DNA of 64,000 nt, taken from Thalassospira sp. ER-Se-21-Dark. GTDB lineage: Bacteria; Pseudomonadota; Alphaproteobacteria; Rhodospirillales; Thalassospiraceae. The position numbers and the translations under genes are program-made. The stretch lies in the NCBI RefSeq assembly GCF_017922435.1, contig NZ_VDEZ01000002.1, positions 971,640 through 1,035,639 on the forward strand, given 5' to 3'. The notes beneath the pieces were generated by a model that was not told the origin of the DNA, did not search any database, and saw only the letters and a list, made by a program, of their open reading frames with translations. Within the stretch, counting starts at the first letter, position 1. Each line of letters starts with the position of its first letter. Positions 25,272 to 34,012 of the stretch are shown piece by piece.

Positions 25272-26426
25272 ATGGACGATACCAAACGTTATGAACGCCT
25301 ACTTAATCGCTATCGCGACGGCGATATCAACCGCCGTACTTTCCTGACTGCACTGGGTGCGGCCGGCGTTGTTGCCGGGGTCACCGGCGGCCCGATGGGC
25401 ATGCTGGCCAAAAAGGCGATGGCCGCAACCCCGGAACAGGTCCGCTTTGACGGTTGGGGTGGCGTTGTTTCCGAGGCATTCGAAAAATATGCCTTCGCGC
25501 CCTACACCAAGAAAACCGGCATCGAAGTCGTATCGGGCACCTTTGGCGGTGCGGACGAATATATTGCCCGCGTCAAGGCCAGCCAGCCGGGCGAATTCAA
25601 CCTCGCCCACCTGTCAGGTGTGTTTGACTATGCGCGGTATCATGGTCTGGAACTGACGTCCGAACTCAATGAAGACAACATTCCGAACCTGAAAAACGTC
25701 ATCCCGACCTTGGTCGAGCCCCTGCGCAAGATCACGGGCGGCACGATTTCGGCGGTTCCGTATGATTACGGCACCACTGGCATTGCCTATAACCGCAAAT
25801 ATATCAGCGACGATGAAGCCAAGGCCAAGGGTGCCAAGCTGATGGTTGATGAAGCCTATAAAGGCAAAATCGGCGGCTGGGGCGAATGGAAAACCCGCAT
25901 CTGGTATGGCGCACTGCAATCTGATCAGGACCCGAACAACATTCAGGATATCGATGCCGTTTGGGACATGGTCCGTGCGCACCGCGACCTTGCGCTGAAA
26001 TACTGGTCTTCGGGGGCGGAACTGATGAGCCTTCTGGCCGAAGAAGAAATCTATGTCACCGAAGGCTGGTCTGGCCGCATCAAGGCGCTGCAGGATCAGG
26101 GCCATGACATTGGTTATCTTGATCCGGCCGGTGGCCTTGGTTGGCAGGAATGCCTGTTTGTGCTGCGTGGCAGCCCGATGGCGGCCTGTGAAGAACTTCT
26201 GAACTTCATGCTGGAGCCGGAAGTGGCGATTGCCGTTGCCGAAGGTCAGAGCTATCCGCCGGCCCTTGATCCGCAGAAGATCGAACTGGGCGAGGTCATC
26301 CCGACCCTGCCGGCATTTGATCCGAGTGGAACACTGTCGTCGCTTAGCTTCTTTGATCCGGCATACTGGAACGAAAACGAAGCCGACTGGTCGAAAACGT
26401 TCTCGCGTGTGCAGCGCGGCTACTAA
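25272..26426 (+). CDS. Periplasmic binding protein, PotD/PotF-like, with Tat-type signal
   Basis: A 384-residue extracellular solute-binding protein. The N-terminus carries a twin-arginine pattern, NRRTFLTALGAAGVVAG (about residues 21-37), followed by an Ala-X-Ala region before ATPEQVRFDGWGG, so export by Tat is likely. The mature part has the cluster-D fold of spermidine/putrescine binding proteins, with conserved stretches such as ISAVPYDYGTTGIAYN and EEIYVTEGWSGR. Acidic and aromatic residues in those stretches could hold a cationic amine. Together with the permeases at 23480-25164 and the ATPase at 26532 it completes an importer. The ligand is unknown. Confidence 0.87.
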   Translation: MDDTKRYERLLNRYRDGDINRRTFLTALGAAGVVAGVTGGPMGMLAKKAMAATPEQVRFDGWGGVVSEAFEKYAFAPYTKKTGIEVVSGTFGGADEYIARVKASQPGEFNLAHLSGVFDYARYHGLELTSELNEDNIPNLKNVIPTLVEPLRKITGGTISAVPYDYGTTGIAYNRKYISDDEAKAKGAKLMVDEAYKGKIGGWGEWKTRIWYGALQSDQDPNNIQDIDAVWDMVRAHRDLALKYWSSGAELMSLLAEEEIYVTEGWSGRIKALQDQGHDIGYLDPAGGLGWQECLFVLRGSPMAACEELLNFMLEPEVAIAVAEGQSYPPALDPQKIELGEVIPTLPAFDPSGTLSSLSFFDPAYWNENEADWSKTFSRVQRGY

Positions 26427-26531
26427 GCCCCGCCTGCTTGCCTGAAACTGTGTCCTGGCCGCGCACAACCGGCCAGGACAGACTTGCCGCCTTATGTCGG
26501 GTGCGGCGCAATTCAGACAGGGTATTTAACA

Positions 26532-27629
26532 ATGGCAGACAGACAAAACGCTGTTGAACTGCACAATGTCGTTAAACGGTTTGGTGAATTCACCGCCGTC
26601 AAACGCATTGATTTGACCGTCCCGGACAACAGCTTTGTAACTTTCCTCGGTCCGTCGGGCTGTGGCAAGACAACGACGCTGCGCATGATTGCGGGTCTGA
26701 CCGATATTACCGAGGGGGATCTTCTGATCCGCGGGAAACGGGTCAACAGCCTACCGATTCACAAGCGCAATCTTGGCCTTGTGTTTCAGAACTATGCCCT
26801 GTTCCCGCACAAGACGATCTTTGACAACATCGCCTTTGGCCTGAAATACCGCAAAGTGTCGAAGTCCGACATTGCAGAGAAGGTCAACAAGGCGCTTGAT
26901 CTTGTGCAATTGCCCCATGTCGCCGACCGCTATCCCAATCAGCTTTCCGGTGGCCAGCAGCAGCGCATTGCGCTCGCGCGTGCGATTGTGATTGAGCCGG
27001 ATGTGTTGCTGCTTGATGAACCGCTTTCAGCCCTTGATGCAAACCTGCGCGAAGAAATGCGTGTGGAACTGAAACGCATCCAGCGCGAACTGGGTGTTGC
27101 CACCGTGTTCGTCACCCATGACCAGTCCGAGGCCCTTGCCATGTCCGACAAGCTGGTTGTCATGAATAATGGCTTTGTCGAACAGGAAGGCGCACCCGAA
27201 GAAGTTTACAACAATCCGGCATCGGCCTTTGTTGCCGACTTCCTTGGTCATTCCAATATCATTCAAGCCAACCTTGGAAGCCCCGACGCGGCCTTTACCC
27301 AAGTGGCACTTGAAAGCGGGGAGACATTGCTGACCACGGACGAGCAGACCGCCAAGGCAAAGAATTCAAAAGACGTTCGTGCCGTGATCCGGGCCGAGAA
27401 AATTGACCTTTCCGAAGAAAACCGCGCCACCGATGGCGTGATTTCGATCCCCGGCAAGGTCAAAACCGTTGACTATCTGGGCCAACAGGCCCGTTACTTT
27501 GTCGAGGCCAATGGCCGCGACTGGCAGGTCATCAACCCGATTGATGCCCACCCCCATAAGGAAGGGGCCGATATCTTCATGCATATCGCGGCCCGTAATT
27601 GTGTGTTGTTACCCGGCCATCAGGATTAA
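26532..27629 (+). CDS. ABC transporter ATP-binding protein, PotA-like
   Basis: A 365-residue ABC ATPase of the PotA/CUT1-like class. Walker A is GPSGCGKTT, the Q-loop lies in LVFQNYALFPHKT, the signature is LSGGQQQRIALARA, Walker B is VLLLDEPLSALDA, and the switch His is in FVTHD. A C-terminal TOBE-like domain follows from about residue 275. The ATG at 26532 gives the usual start (MADRQNAVELHNVVKRF). The order permease-permease-binding protein-ATPase followed directly by catabolic genes argues for one operon, with 29 bp to the next gene. Confidence 0.9.
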   Translation: MADRQNAVELHNVVKRFGEFTAVKRIDLTVPDNSFVTFLGPSGCGKTTTLRMIAGLTDITEGDLLIRGKRVNSLPIHKRNLGLVFQNYALFPHKTIFDNIAFGLKYRKVSKSDIAEKVNKALDLVQLPHVADRYPNQLSGGQQQRIALARAIVIEPDVLLLDEPLSALDANLREEMRVELKRIQRELGVATVFVTHDQSEALAMSDKLVVMNNGFVEQEGAPEEVYNNPASAFVADFLGHSNIIQANLGSPDAAFTQVALESGETLLTTDEQTAKAKNSKDVRAVIRAEKIDLSEENRATDGVISIPGKVKTVDYLGQQARYFVEANGRDWQVINPIDAHPHKEGADIFMHIAARNCVLLPGHQD

Positions 27630-27658
27630 TCCTCCGCCGGTTCAGGAGAGCCACCAGA

Positions 27659-29035
27659 ATGACGCATGATCCCAAAAGCCCCGTCGGACATAACCGGGAA
27701 TCCCGTCTGTTTTATCAAAGCCGGTCCCGTCGCCCACTGATCGAACGATCAGAAGGCGTTTATATGTGGGATGTCGATGGCAAACGTTATATCGATGCGT
27801 CCAGCGGCGCCATGGTCAGCAATATCGGCCATAGCGACCCGCGCGTGATCGCCGCCATGACCAAGCAGCTTGAAAAGGCCAGCTTCGCCTATCGCCTGCA
27901 TTTCGAAAATGACGCGGCCGAAGACCTTGCGATCCGCCTTGCCGACCGCGCACCGGGCGATCTTGAGCGCGTGTTCTTTGTTTCTGGCGGGTCGGAGGCG
28001 GTTGAAAGCTGCATCAAGCTTGCCCGTCAATATGCACTGGCCAAGGGCCAGGCACAGCGCACAAAAATCATTTCACGTTTTCCGAGTTACCATGGTGCGA
28101 CCCTGGGTGCGCTTGCCATCACCGGCTATACGCCGATGCATGCGCCCTTTGCACCGATGATGGTCGATCAGCCGAAAATTCCCGCCCCGACCTGTTATCT
28201 GGATCGTGATGATCTGAGCGATCATGAGCGTGGCATCAAATATGCCAACATGCTGGAAGCCGAAATCATCAAACAGGGCCCGGAAACCGTTCTTGGTTTC
28301 ATCATGGAACCTGTTGGTGGGGCGGCCACCGGCGCGCTTGTCGCCCCCGACAGCTATTATGGCCGCATTCGCGAGATCTGCGATCAATACGGCATTCTTC
28401 TGATCTATGACGAGGTCATGACGGGGGCCGGTCGTACCGGCAAGTATTTCGCCGCCGAGCATTGGGGTATCGTGCCCGATATTCTTGCCGTGTCCAAGGG
28501 ATTGGCCGCAGGTTATGCGCCGCTTGGTGCGATGATCGCACCGGATCGGATCGTGGGTCCGGTTCTTGATCATGGCGGGTTTATTCATGGCTATACCTAT
28601 GCCGGGAATCCGTTGGCCTGTGCGGCGGGCAATGGCGTCCTTGATGTGATTGAAGAGGACAATCTGCTTGAAAATGCGGCGACCAATGGTGCGGCACTCA
28701 AGGATGAATTGACCAAACTTGCCGATGATTTCGCGATGATCGGCGATGTGCGCGGCAAGGGATTGTTGCTGGCGGTTGAACTGGTCAAGGACCGCGACAG
28801 CATGGAACCACTTGATCCCAAACATATGGCGGCAGCGCGACTGGTTGATATCGCCTATGACATGGGCCTGATCATTTACTGGCGCCGCACACGCGGCGGG
28901 TATCGCGGCGATCATGTCATGGTCTGCCCGCCAATGACCATCACCAAGGAACAGTTTGCCGATATCCTTGTGCCGCTGCGCAAGGCATTGAGCGAACTGC
29001 AAGACGAACTCGTGAGCGCAGGAGCCTTCGCATGA
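27659..29035 (+). CDS. Class III aminotransferase of the BKACE operon
   Basis: A 458-residue PLP-dependent class III aminotransferase, distinct from the one at 6597. VSGGSEAVESCIKLARQ binds phosphate, FPSYHGATLGALA stacks over the ring, YDEVMTGAGRTG carries the PLP Asp, and AVSKGLAAGYAPLGAM holds the Schiff-base Lys. AGGAG stands before the ATG at 27659. Its stop overlaps the BKACE start by 4 bases (ATGA), so the two products are made together. The natural reading is that it removes an amino group, giving a keto acid or aldehyde that feeds the BKACE. The substrate is unassigned. Confidence 0.85.
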   Translation: MTHDPKSPVGHNRESRLFYQSRSRRPLIERSEGVYMWDVDGKRYIDASSGAMVSNIGHSDPRVIAAMTKQLEKASFAYRLHFENDAAEDLAIRLADRAPGDLERVFFVSGGSEAVESCIKLARQYALAKGQAQRTKIISRFPSYHGATLGALAITGYTPMHAPFAPMMVDQPKIPAPTCYLDRDDLSDHERGIKYANMLEAEIIKQGPETVLGFIMEPVGGAATGALVAPDSYYGRIREICDQYGILLIYDEVMTGAGRTGKYFAAEHWGIVPDILAVSKGLAAGYAPLGAMIAPDRIVGPVLDHGGFIHGYTYAGNPLACAAGNGVLDVIEEDNLLENAATNGAALKDELTKLADDFAMIGDVRGKGLLLAVELVKDRDSMEPLDPKHMAAARLVDIAYDMGLIIYWRRTRGGYRGDHVMVCPPMTITKEQFADILVPLRKALSELQDELVSAGAFA

Positions 29036-29961
29036 GCCGCAAAGTCATCATCACCTGTGCGATTACCGGATCGGTTCATACCCCGTCCATGAGCCCGCAT
29101 TTGCCGGTCACACCCGATGAAATCGCAAAGCAGGCGATTGATGCCGCCAATGCGGGGGCATCGATCCTGCACCTGCATGCGCGTGATCCCAAAACCGGTT
29201 ATCCAAGCCCGGATCCGGACGTGTTCATGCAGTTCCTGCCAAAGATCAAGGCGGCAACCAATGCAGTGATCAATATTTCGACCGGTGGCGGCATGAACAT
29301 GAATGTTCGTGACCGCATCCGGGCCGCACGTGAAGCCGCACCGGAAATGGCGTCGCTTAACATGGGCACGATGAATTTCGGTCTGTTCCCGGCCCTTGCC
29401 GGACGCACCGAATGGAAACATGACTGGGAACCGGAATTCCTTGAAAGCAGCCGCGACTTTGTTTTCAAGAACACGTTTTCCGACATCGAAACCATTCTGG
29501 CCGATTTGGGCGACGCCAATGGCACCCGGTTCGAATTTGAATGCTATGACGTCGGGCACCTTTATACCCTGGCGCATTTCGTGGACCGCGGCCTGATCAA
29601 GGGGCCGATCTTCATTCAGTTCGTGTTGGGTGTTCTGGGCGGCATTGGCGCCGATCCCGATAACCTGGCGCATCTGAAACGCACCGCTGACAAGCTGTTT
29701 GGCGATCAGTACCAGTTTTCTGTTCTGGGTGCCGGGCGCCATCAGATGCCGCTTGGCAGCATGTCGGCTGCAATGGGCGGCAATGTGCGGGTCGGGCTTG
29801 AAGACAACCTGTATATCAAAAAGGGCGAACTTGCGCCGGACAACGCATCGCAAGTGCGCAAAATCCGCGAGGTGCTTGACGGGTTGTCGCTTGAAATCGC
29901 AACCCCGGACGAGGCGCGCGCGATCCTGGGTCTGAAAGGCGGCGACAAGGTCGCCTTCTGA
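29032..29961 (+). CDS. Beta-keto acid cleavage enzyme (BKACE, DUF849)
   Basis: A 309-residue TIM-barrel enzyme of the BKACE family, whose founding member Kce cleaves 3-keto-5-aminohexanoate with acetyl-CoA to acetoacetate and an acyl-CoA. The metal ligands are visible: LHLHARD gives His47 and His49, and GNVRVGLEDNL gives Arg253, Glu257 and Asp258. The family acts on many beta-keto acids (dehydrocarnitine, beta-ketoadipate, amino-keto acids), so substrate cannot be named. It is translationally coupled to the aminotransferase. The residue set is complete, so it should be active. Confidence 0.88.
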   Translation: MSRKVIITCAITGSVHTPSMSPHLPVTPDEIAKQAIDAANAGASILHLHARDPKTGYPSPDPDVFMQFLPKIKAATNAVINISTGGGMNMNVRDRIRAAREAAPEMASLNMGTMNFGLFPALAGRTEWKHDWEPEFLESSRDFVFKNTFSDIETILADLGDANGTRFEFECYDVGHLYTLAHFVDRGLIKGPIFIQFVLGVLGGIGADPDNLAHLKRTADKLFGDQYQFSVLGAGRHQMPLGSMSAAMGGNVRVGLEDNLYIKKGELAPDNASQVRKIREVLDGLSLEIATPDEARAILGLKGGDKVAF

Positions 29962-30017
29962 CCGCAGGACCCACAAAGCCACCACCGTTTGACCACATCA
30001 TGTGAAAGGCGGCAGAG

Positions 30018-31061
30018 ATGATGCATGCCTATTTCTCAGACGATCAGCTTCGCCATCACGGCAAGACATTCATTGTCGCGGGCGAGAAAAAGCCGATCCC
30101 CGAAGTCCCCGAACGCGCAGAAATCCTGCGCGGTGCGGTCGGGCGTCTGGGGCTTGATCTTCATGCCCCCAGTGACGCCGGGCTGGCCCCGATTGCCGCC
30201 ATTCACGATGCGCAATATCTGAACTTCCTTCAGACCATTCATGATGAATGGCAGGATGTCGGGGGTGCAGAACAGGTCATTCCAAACATCCACCCGTTTG
30301 ATCGCAACGGCCCCTACCCGCGCCATCCGGCCGGCAAGGCCGGCTTTCATCTTGGCGATACGTCCTGCCCGGTATCACGCACCACTTGGCATTCGGCCTA
30401 TGCCAGTGCGCAAACCGCAATTGCGGCCGCCCGCCATGTGCGTGATCAGGGTGCTAATACCGCCTATGCCCTTTGCCGTCCGCCGGGACACCATGCCAGT
30501 GGCAATATCGCCGGGGGGTTTTGTTACCTGAACAACAGTGCGATTGCAGCCGAGGAACTGCGTGCGAAATATGACCGAGTGGCGATCCTTGATGTCGATT
30601 TGCATCATGGCAACGGGACACAGCATATTTTCTATGACCGGTCTGATGTCATGACCCTGTCGATCCATGCTGATCCGCTGGATTTTTATCCGTTCTATTG
30701 GGGCCATGCCGAGGAAGCTGGCGCACAGGACGGGCTTGGCTTTAACCATAATCAGCCCCTGCCCCTTGGCAGTGGTGATGCGGTGTTCCTTGACGCGCTT
30801 GACCGGGCACTGACCAAGATTGATGATTTCGGTGCGGATGCGGTTGTCATTGCGCTTGGCCTTGATGCATCACGCGATGATCCGTTTGGCGGATTGACGG
30901 TCAGTCCCGATGGTTTTGCCCGGATGGGCGAAAAAATTGGCACTCTTTCCTGCCCGACCGTTCTGGTGCAGGAAGGTGGTTATGTTAGTGAAACACTTGC
31001 AGAAAACCTTTATCAATTTATCAGCGGCTTTGGCGCGACCACCAAAACAAACCCGATTTAA
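30018..31061 (+). CDS. Histone-deacetylase-fold acetylpolyamine amidohydrolase
   Basis: A 347-residue zinc deacetylase of the HDAC/AcuC/APAH superfamily. The catalytic His pair is His158-His159 in RPPGHHA, the zinc ligands are Asp194 and His196 in DVDLHHGNGT and Asp283 in LGLDASRDDPF, and the transition-state Tyr322 is in QEGGYVSETL. All match the positions known in Mycoplana acetylpolyamine amidohydrolase, including its Tyr323. That enzyme removes acetyl groups from acetylated putrescine, spermidine and related amines. Here the gene sits inside an importer-catabolic operon, which suggests an N-acetylated amine as imported substrate. Confidence 0.86.
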   Translation: MMHAYFSDDQLRHHGKTFIVAGEKKPIPEVPERAEILRGAVGRLGLDLHAPSDAGLAPIAAIHDAQYLNFLQTIHDEWQDVGGAEQVIPNIHPFDRNGPYPRHPAGKAGFHLGDTSCPVSRTTWHSAYASAQTAIAAARHVRDQGANTAYALCRPPGHHASGNIAGGFCYLNNSAIAAEELRAKYDRVAILDVDLHHGNGTQHIFYDRSDVMTLSIHADPLDFYPFYWGHAEEAGAQDGLGFNHNQPLPLGSGDAVFLDALDRALTKIDDFGADAVVIALGLDASRDDPFGGLTVSPDGFARMGEKIGTLSCPTVLVQEGGYVSETLAENLYQFISGFGATTKTNPI

Positions 31062-31072
31062 GAAGGCCCCAC

Positions 31073-32218
31073 ATGACACATTCGGACATCCTGATCATCG
31101 GCGGCGGCATCGCCGGAATGTCAGCTGCATTCTTTTTGGCCAAGGCGGGTAAATCCGTCACGGTTCTCGAACGTGAAGACCAGCCGGGCTATCACAGCAC
31201 CGGCCGGTCAGCAGCCCTATATAGCGAGACATATGGCCCGAAGATCATCCGCAAGATGTCGACCGCCAGCCGGGCTTTCTTCATCACCCCGCCAGACGGG
31301 TTTACCGAAAACCCGATCCTGACCCCGCGCGGCATCATCATGACCGCCGCCCCCGGCGAAGAGGCCGAACTTGATGCCATCCTGACCGAGGGTCGCGCGA
31401 ATGGTGCGAACTTTGTTGAACTGACGCCCGATGAACTTAAGGAAATTGTGCCCGTCATTCATACCGACCGGGTAGCCAAGGCAGCCTATGAACCAGATGC
31501 CATGGATATTGACGTGCATGCGCTTCACTGGGGCTTTATCCGCCAGTTCAAGGCACTGGGCGGCACGGTTATCACCAAGGCCGATGTCACCGCAATCGGC
31601 AAGGCAGATGGGAAATGGCAGGTCACACTGGCCAAAGGTGACGTTTATGGCGCTGATATCGTGGTCAATGCCGCTGGTGCCTGGGCTGATGACATCGCCA
31701 CCAAGGCCGGGATCAAGCCGCTTGGCATCGTGCCCAAACGCCGCACGGCGGTGATGGTCGATGTGCCAGCCGACGTAAAGCCGCATGGCTGGCCACTGGT
31801 CGCAAGCCTCGATGAAACACTTTATTTCAAGGAAGATGCCGGTCGCCTGCTGGTGTCCCCGGCCGATACCACGCCGACCGAACCGCATGATGTCCAGCCC
31901 GAAGAACTTGATATCGCGATTACCATTGATCGCCTGATGACCGCCACCAGCATCGAGGTCCGCCGTCCGGGTGAAAGCTGGGCCGGGTTGCGCAGCTTCT
32001 TTGCCGATGGTGATCCGGTATCAAGCTTTGATCCGGCTGATGACAGTTTCTATTGGCTGGCGGGCCAAGGCGGTTATGGCATCCAGACCGCACCGGCAAT
32101 GGGTGAATATGCGGCAAGCATCATCACGGGCAAGGGCGTCCCGCCGCAGATGGAAAAGCTTGGCATTACCACAGATGCGCTTTCGGCCACCCGCCCCACC
32201 CTTGTTAGCGGCAAGTAA
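31073..32218 (+). CDS. FAD-dependent amino acid/amine oxidoreductase (DAO family)
   Basis: A 381-residue DAO-fold flavoprotein. The nucleotide-binding motif is ILIIGGGIAGMSAAFFLAKAG at about residues 6-26, followed by an acidic residue (VLERED) that grips the ribose, and YHSTGRSAALYSETYG. GQGGYGIQTAPAMGEYAAS lies near the C-terminus. Related proteins oxidise D-amino acids, glycine, sarcosine or secondary amines. The gene starts 11 bp after the deacetylase stop. A role after deacetylation, oxidising a primary or secondary amine, is a reasonable inference but cannot be shown here. Confidence 0.8.
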   Translation: MTHSDILIIGGGIAGMSAAFFLAKAGKSVTVLEREDQPGYHSTGRSAALYSETYGPKIIRKMSTASRAFFITPPDGFTENPILTPRGIIMTAAPGEEAELDAILTEGRANGANFVELTPDELKEIVPVIHTDRVAKAAYEPDAMDIDVHALHWGFIRQFKALGGTVITKADVTAIGKADGKWQVTLAKGDVYGADIVVNAAGAWADDIATKAGIKPLGIVPKRRTAVMVDVPADVKPHGWPLVASLDETLYFKEDAGRLLVSPADTTPTEPHDVQPEELDIAITIDRLMTATSIEVRRPGESWAGLRSFFADGDPVSSFDPADDSFYWLAGQGGYGIQTAPAMGEYAASIITGKGVPPQMEKLGITTDALSATRPTLVSGK

Positions 32219-32250
32219 TCATCGGCATCGCCCGATCAGGAGAAAGACCA

Positions 32251-33537
32251 ATGAGCCAATTTGACCGTGCAGCCTTGCGTGAAGCTGTATCAAAGCGCAC
32301 CCAAAGTGCGATTGATGATTTGTGCGCGCTTGTGCGTCATGACAGCCTGCTTGGCAATGAGGCATCTGCGCAAGGTTGGATTGCCGACAAGTTTGCTGCG
32401 ATGGGGCTGGGTGTTGAACGGGTCAAGATTGATATCAGCGCCTTACGCGATCAGCCGGGCTTTTCGCCGCCGGTGATTGACGGCTATGACGGGCGTGAAA
32501 ACGTCGTTGGCCTGCATCGCCCGAAAAACCCGACGGGACGCAGCCTTATCCTGAATGGTCATATGGATGTCGTGCCGACTGGCCCGGCGGAACAATGGCG
32601 CCACGGCCCCTTCACCCCGCATGTCGCGGATGACTGGATTTACGGTCGCGGTGCTGGCGATATGAAAGCCGGTATCATTGCCTATTGCCAGGCGCTTCAG
32701 GCGCTGCACGATATCGGCCTAGAACCGGCTGCCCCGGTTACTCTGCAATCGGTGATCGAGGAAGAATGTACCGGCAATGGGGCGCTTGCCTGCCTGCATG
32801 CCGGGTACAAGGCCGATTGTGCCATCATTCCCGAACCGTTCAACCAGACCCTGATGACGGCCCAGCTTGGTGTCATGTGGTTTCAGATCCATGTATCGGG
32901 CAGCCCGGCGCACGTTCTCGATACCTCGGCTGGTAGCAACGCGATTGAGTCTGCCTTCGGTTTCTTTGAAACCTTGAAGGAAGTCGAGGAAATCTGGAAC
33001 CACCCAACGCATCGTCACGCAGCCTTTGGTGCGCATGTCCATCCGGTGAACTTCAATCTGGGCAAGATTGAAGGCGGCGAATGGGCATCGACCGTGCCGC
33101 CGGTTTGCACCGCTGATATCCGCGTTGGTTTCTATCCGGGGATGGAGCTTGAAAAGGTGCGCGAAACCATTGAGGCCGTCAAACAAAGTGCGCTTGATAA
33201 CCACCCGGCTTGCAAGGGGGCCAAGATCGAGATCACATATCGCGGTTTTCAGGCCGAGGGTTGCGAGATGGATATCAATCATCCGATGATGTCGATCATT
33301 GGCGACATTCATCAGGAAGTCACCGGCAAGGAGATCAGAAATCTTGCCTCGACCGCGACAACCGATGCGCGCTTTTTCCAGATTTATGGCAATATCCCGG
33401 CCACCTGTTACGGCCCGAAGGCCGAACGTATTCACGGGATTGACGAACGGGTTTCGATTGCATCGATGATGGAAGTCACCGAGGTTCTTGCCCTGTTCAT
33501 TGCCGACTGGTGCGGCGTACAAAAGCGTGATACCTAA
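32251..33537 (+). CDS. M20-family metallo-deacylase (ArgE/DapE-like)
   Basis: A 428-residue M20 aminoacylase-type enzyme. The di-zinc site is visible: LNGHMDVVPTGP with His104 and Asp106, YGRGAGDMKAG with Asp137, and VIEEECTGNG with the catalytic Glu170 and metal-binding Glu171. A central dimerisation domain covers about residues 215-330. Relatives remove acyl groups from acyl-amino acids (acetylornithine, succinyl-diaminopimelate) or carbamoyl groups. It is the second deacylase in the operon, which implies more than one acyl-amine bond in the substrate or a range of substrates. AGGAG precedes the start. Confidence 0.85.
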   Translation: MSQFDRAALREAVSKRTQSAIDDLCALVRHDSLLGNEASAQGWIADKFAAMGLGVERVKIDISALRDQPGFSPPVIDGYDGRENVVGLHRPKNPTGRSLILNGHMDVVPTGPAEQWRHGPFTPHVADDWIYGRGAGDMKAGIIAYCQALQALHDIGLEPAAPVTLQSVIEEECTGNGALACLHAGYKADCAIIPEPFNQTLMTAQLGVMWFQIHVSGSPAHVLDTSAGSNAIESAFGFFETLKEVEEIWNHPTHRHAAFGAHVHPVNFNLGKIEGGEWASTVPPVCTADIRVGFYPGMELEKVRETIEAVKQSALDNHPACKGAKIEITYRGFQAEGCEMDINHPMMSIIGDIHQEVTGKEIRNLASTATTDARFFQIYGNIPATCYGPKAERIHGIDERVSIASMMEVTEVLALFIADWCGVQKRDT

Positions 33538-33583
33538 ATCTCAATTCGAATAATATATCCAATGCTTTAACAAGGAGCGTTTC

Positions 33584-33931
33584 ATGAGTATCCAGCGTCT
33601 TCACACCGGCCCGCGTATGAGCCAGGCCGTTGTCCATGGCAACACCATCTATCTGGCCGGCCAGGTTGGTAACCCCGATAGCGACATCACCAACCAGACC
33701 AAGGAATGCCTTGAAAAGGTTGATGCGCTTCTGGCCGAATGCGGCTCTAGCAAAGAACACATCCTGTCGACCACCGTCTGGCTTGCCGACATGAAAGACT
33801 TTGCGGCAATGAACGCCGTTTGGGATGCATGGGTCCCGCAGGGTCACACCCCGGGTCGTGCCTGCGGCGAAGCAAAGCTTGCCACCCCGGATTATCTGGT
33901 TGAGTTCATTGTGATTGCGGCCAAGCCGTAG
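33584..33931 (+). CDS. RidA (YjgF/UK114) family protein
   Basis: A 115-residue RidA-fold protein and last gene of the operon. The sequence MSQAVVHGNTIYLAGQVG is the usual first strand pair, and the conserved Arg is found in TPGRACGEAKLA. RidA proteins hydrolyse reactive enamine/imine intermediates released by PLP or flavin enzymes. Its place after an aminotransferase and an FAD oxidase fits detoxification of imines made by the pathway. It lies 46 bp after the M20 gene and is closed by a strong terminator. Confidence 0.88.
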   Translation: MSIQRLHTGPRMSQAVVHGNTIYLAGQVGNPDSDITNQTKECLEKVDALLAECGSSKEHILSTTVWLADMKDFAAMNAVWDAWVPQGHTPGRACGEAKLATPDYLVEFIVIAAKP

Positions 33932-33950
33932 GTCACTTTGGCACCAATTT

Positions 33951-33990
33951 AAAAAACGCCTGACACGGGAAACCGGTCAGGCGTTTTTTT
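33951..33990. terminator. Bidirectional terminator closing the BKACE operon
   Basis: A 14-bp stem, 33951-33964 with 33976-33989 (core ACGCCTGAC/GTCAGGCGT), carrying an A run on one side and T7 on the other. It serves the plus operon and the convergent gene ending at 34013. Confidence 0.92.
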
Positions 33991-34012
33991 GTTTCATCGG
34001 CAATCTGTCGGG

